A stretch of 5,317 nucleotides of DNA, from assembly GCA_030145435.1 (NCBI GenBank), contig JAQYVQ010000579.1, positions 1 to 5,317 on the forward strand. Reading direction: 5' to 3'. Of this stretch, positions 5,242 through 5,317 are shown piece after piece. Source of the stretch: Syntrophobacteria bacterium. GTDB lineage: Bacteria; Desulfobacterota; DSWW01. A program made the translations under genes and the position numbers. Within the stretch, counting starts at the first letter, position 1. Each line of letters begins with the position of its first letter. The notes beneath the pieces are model-generated. The model had not been told where the DNA came from. It worked only from the letters and a program-made list of their open reading frames with translations, and did no database searches.

Positions 5242-5317
5242 AGGACATGAGCAAAACCAAGGCACAATTGATCGAAGAACTGGAAACCCTGCGCGTGCGG
5301 AATCGTACATTGGAGCA
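5238..5317 (+). CDS. N-terminus of a probable PAS-type sensor histidine kinase, cut by window end
   Basis: Only 26 codons are visible. The GTG at 5238 overlaps the receiver gene's stop as GTGA and has AGGAG (5224-5228) nine bases upstream, so it is preferred. The in-frame ATG at 5247 has no well-spaced ribosome binding site. The residues read MKDMSKTKAQLIEELETLRV and continue RNRTLE, a heptad-like charged coiled coil. Very similar leads (KTKxQLIEELExLR) precede PAS domains in many deltaproteobacterial sensor kinases and diguanylate-cyclase-type proteins (family recollection). A kinase partner would suit the upstream receiver, but no kinase residue is inside the window, so the product is inferred from flavour and context. 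Confidence 0.6.
   Translation, partial: MKDMSKTKAQLIEELETLRVRNRTLE

Noticed and set aside
4651..5310. 219-codon - strand open frame opposite the receiver gene
   Set aside because: The + strand carries a complete receiver domain, and the antisense product has no recognisable features and would overlap the adk promoter.
1..5317. CRISPR arrays, tRNA or rRNA genes, insertion sequences, phage attachment sites
   Set aside because: No regularly spaced repeats, no tRNA-like cloverleaf sequence, no transposase and no terminal inverted repeats were visible on either strand.

Overview
The window is GC-rich (about 60% by eye) bacterial chromosome. The F-type ATP synthase genes (gamma with a TxAM-type N-terminus and an acidic insert, a beta subunit of 468 residues), the AAGGAG-type ribosome binding sites and the start of a PAS-kinase-like protein all resemble Deltaproteobacteria/Desulfobacterota. 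That placement is an inference from protein flavour; no marker in the window fixes the genus.

Left part (1-2933, + strand): the 3' end of the atp operon in the usual order atpG (cut by the window edge, about 22 codons missing), atpD and atpC, closed by a convincing intrinsic terminator with eight T's. The atpD-atpC gap is unusually wide (199 bases). It holds a dispersed-repeat-like hairpin of the ATTCCC-N8-GGGAAT type, a 12-base palindrome just after the atpD stop, and a small hairpin just before the atpC ribosome binding site.

Middle part (2969-4715, - strand): a convergent cluster read adk, then ridA, then a small membrane-protein locus. A good sigma70-like promoter (TTGACA, 17 bp, CATACA) lies upstream of adk. 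A very strong GC hairpin separates adk from ridA. The last locus carries two membrane-type segments in two different frames. The coding signal switches frame around 3225-3231, so this is a frameshifted gene, a case of +1 recoding, an assembly error, or two nested genes.

Right part (4752-5317, + strand): a stand-alone receiver-domain protein diverges from adk. It has no visible ribosome binding site, but an extended -10 box sits six bases before its ATG, so its message may be leaderless. It overlaps by GTGA the start of a gene whose first residues look like the coiled-coil lead-in of a PAS-type sensor histidine kinase, cut by the window end.

Functionally, ATP synthase and adenylate kinase share adenine-nucleotide metabolism, RidA removes reactive imines, and the right-hand pair is probably a signalling unit. 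Most of the window is ordinary housekeeping sequence and I see no clearly new defence or mobile system. The items most worth a second look are the frame-switched membrane-protein locus, the repeat inserted inside the atp operon, and the possibly leaderless receiver gene.
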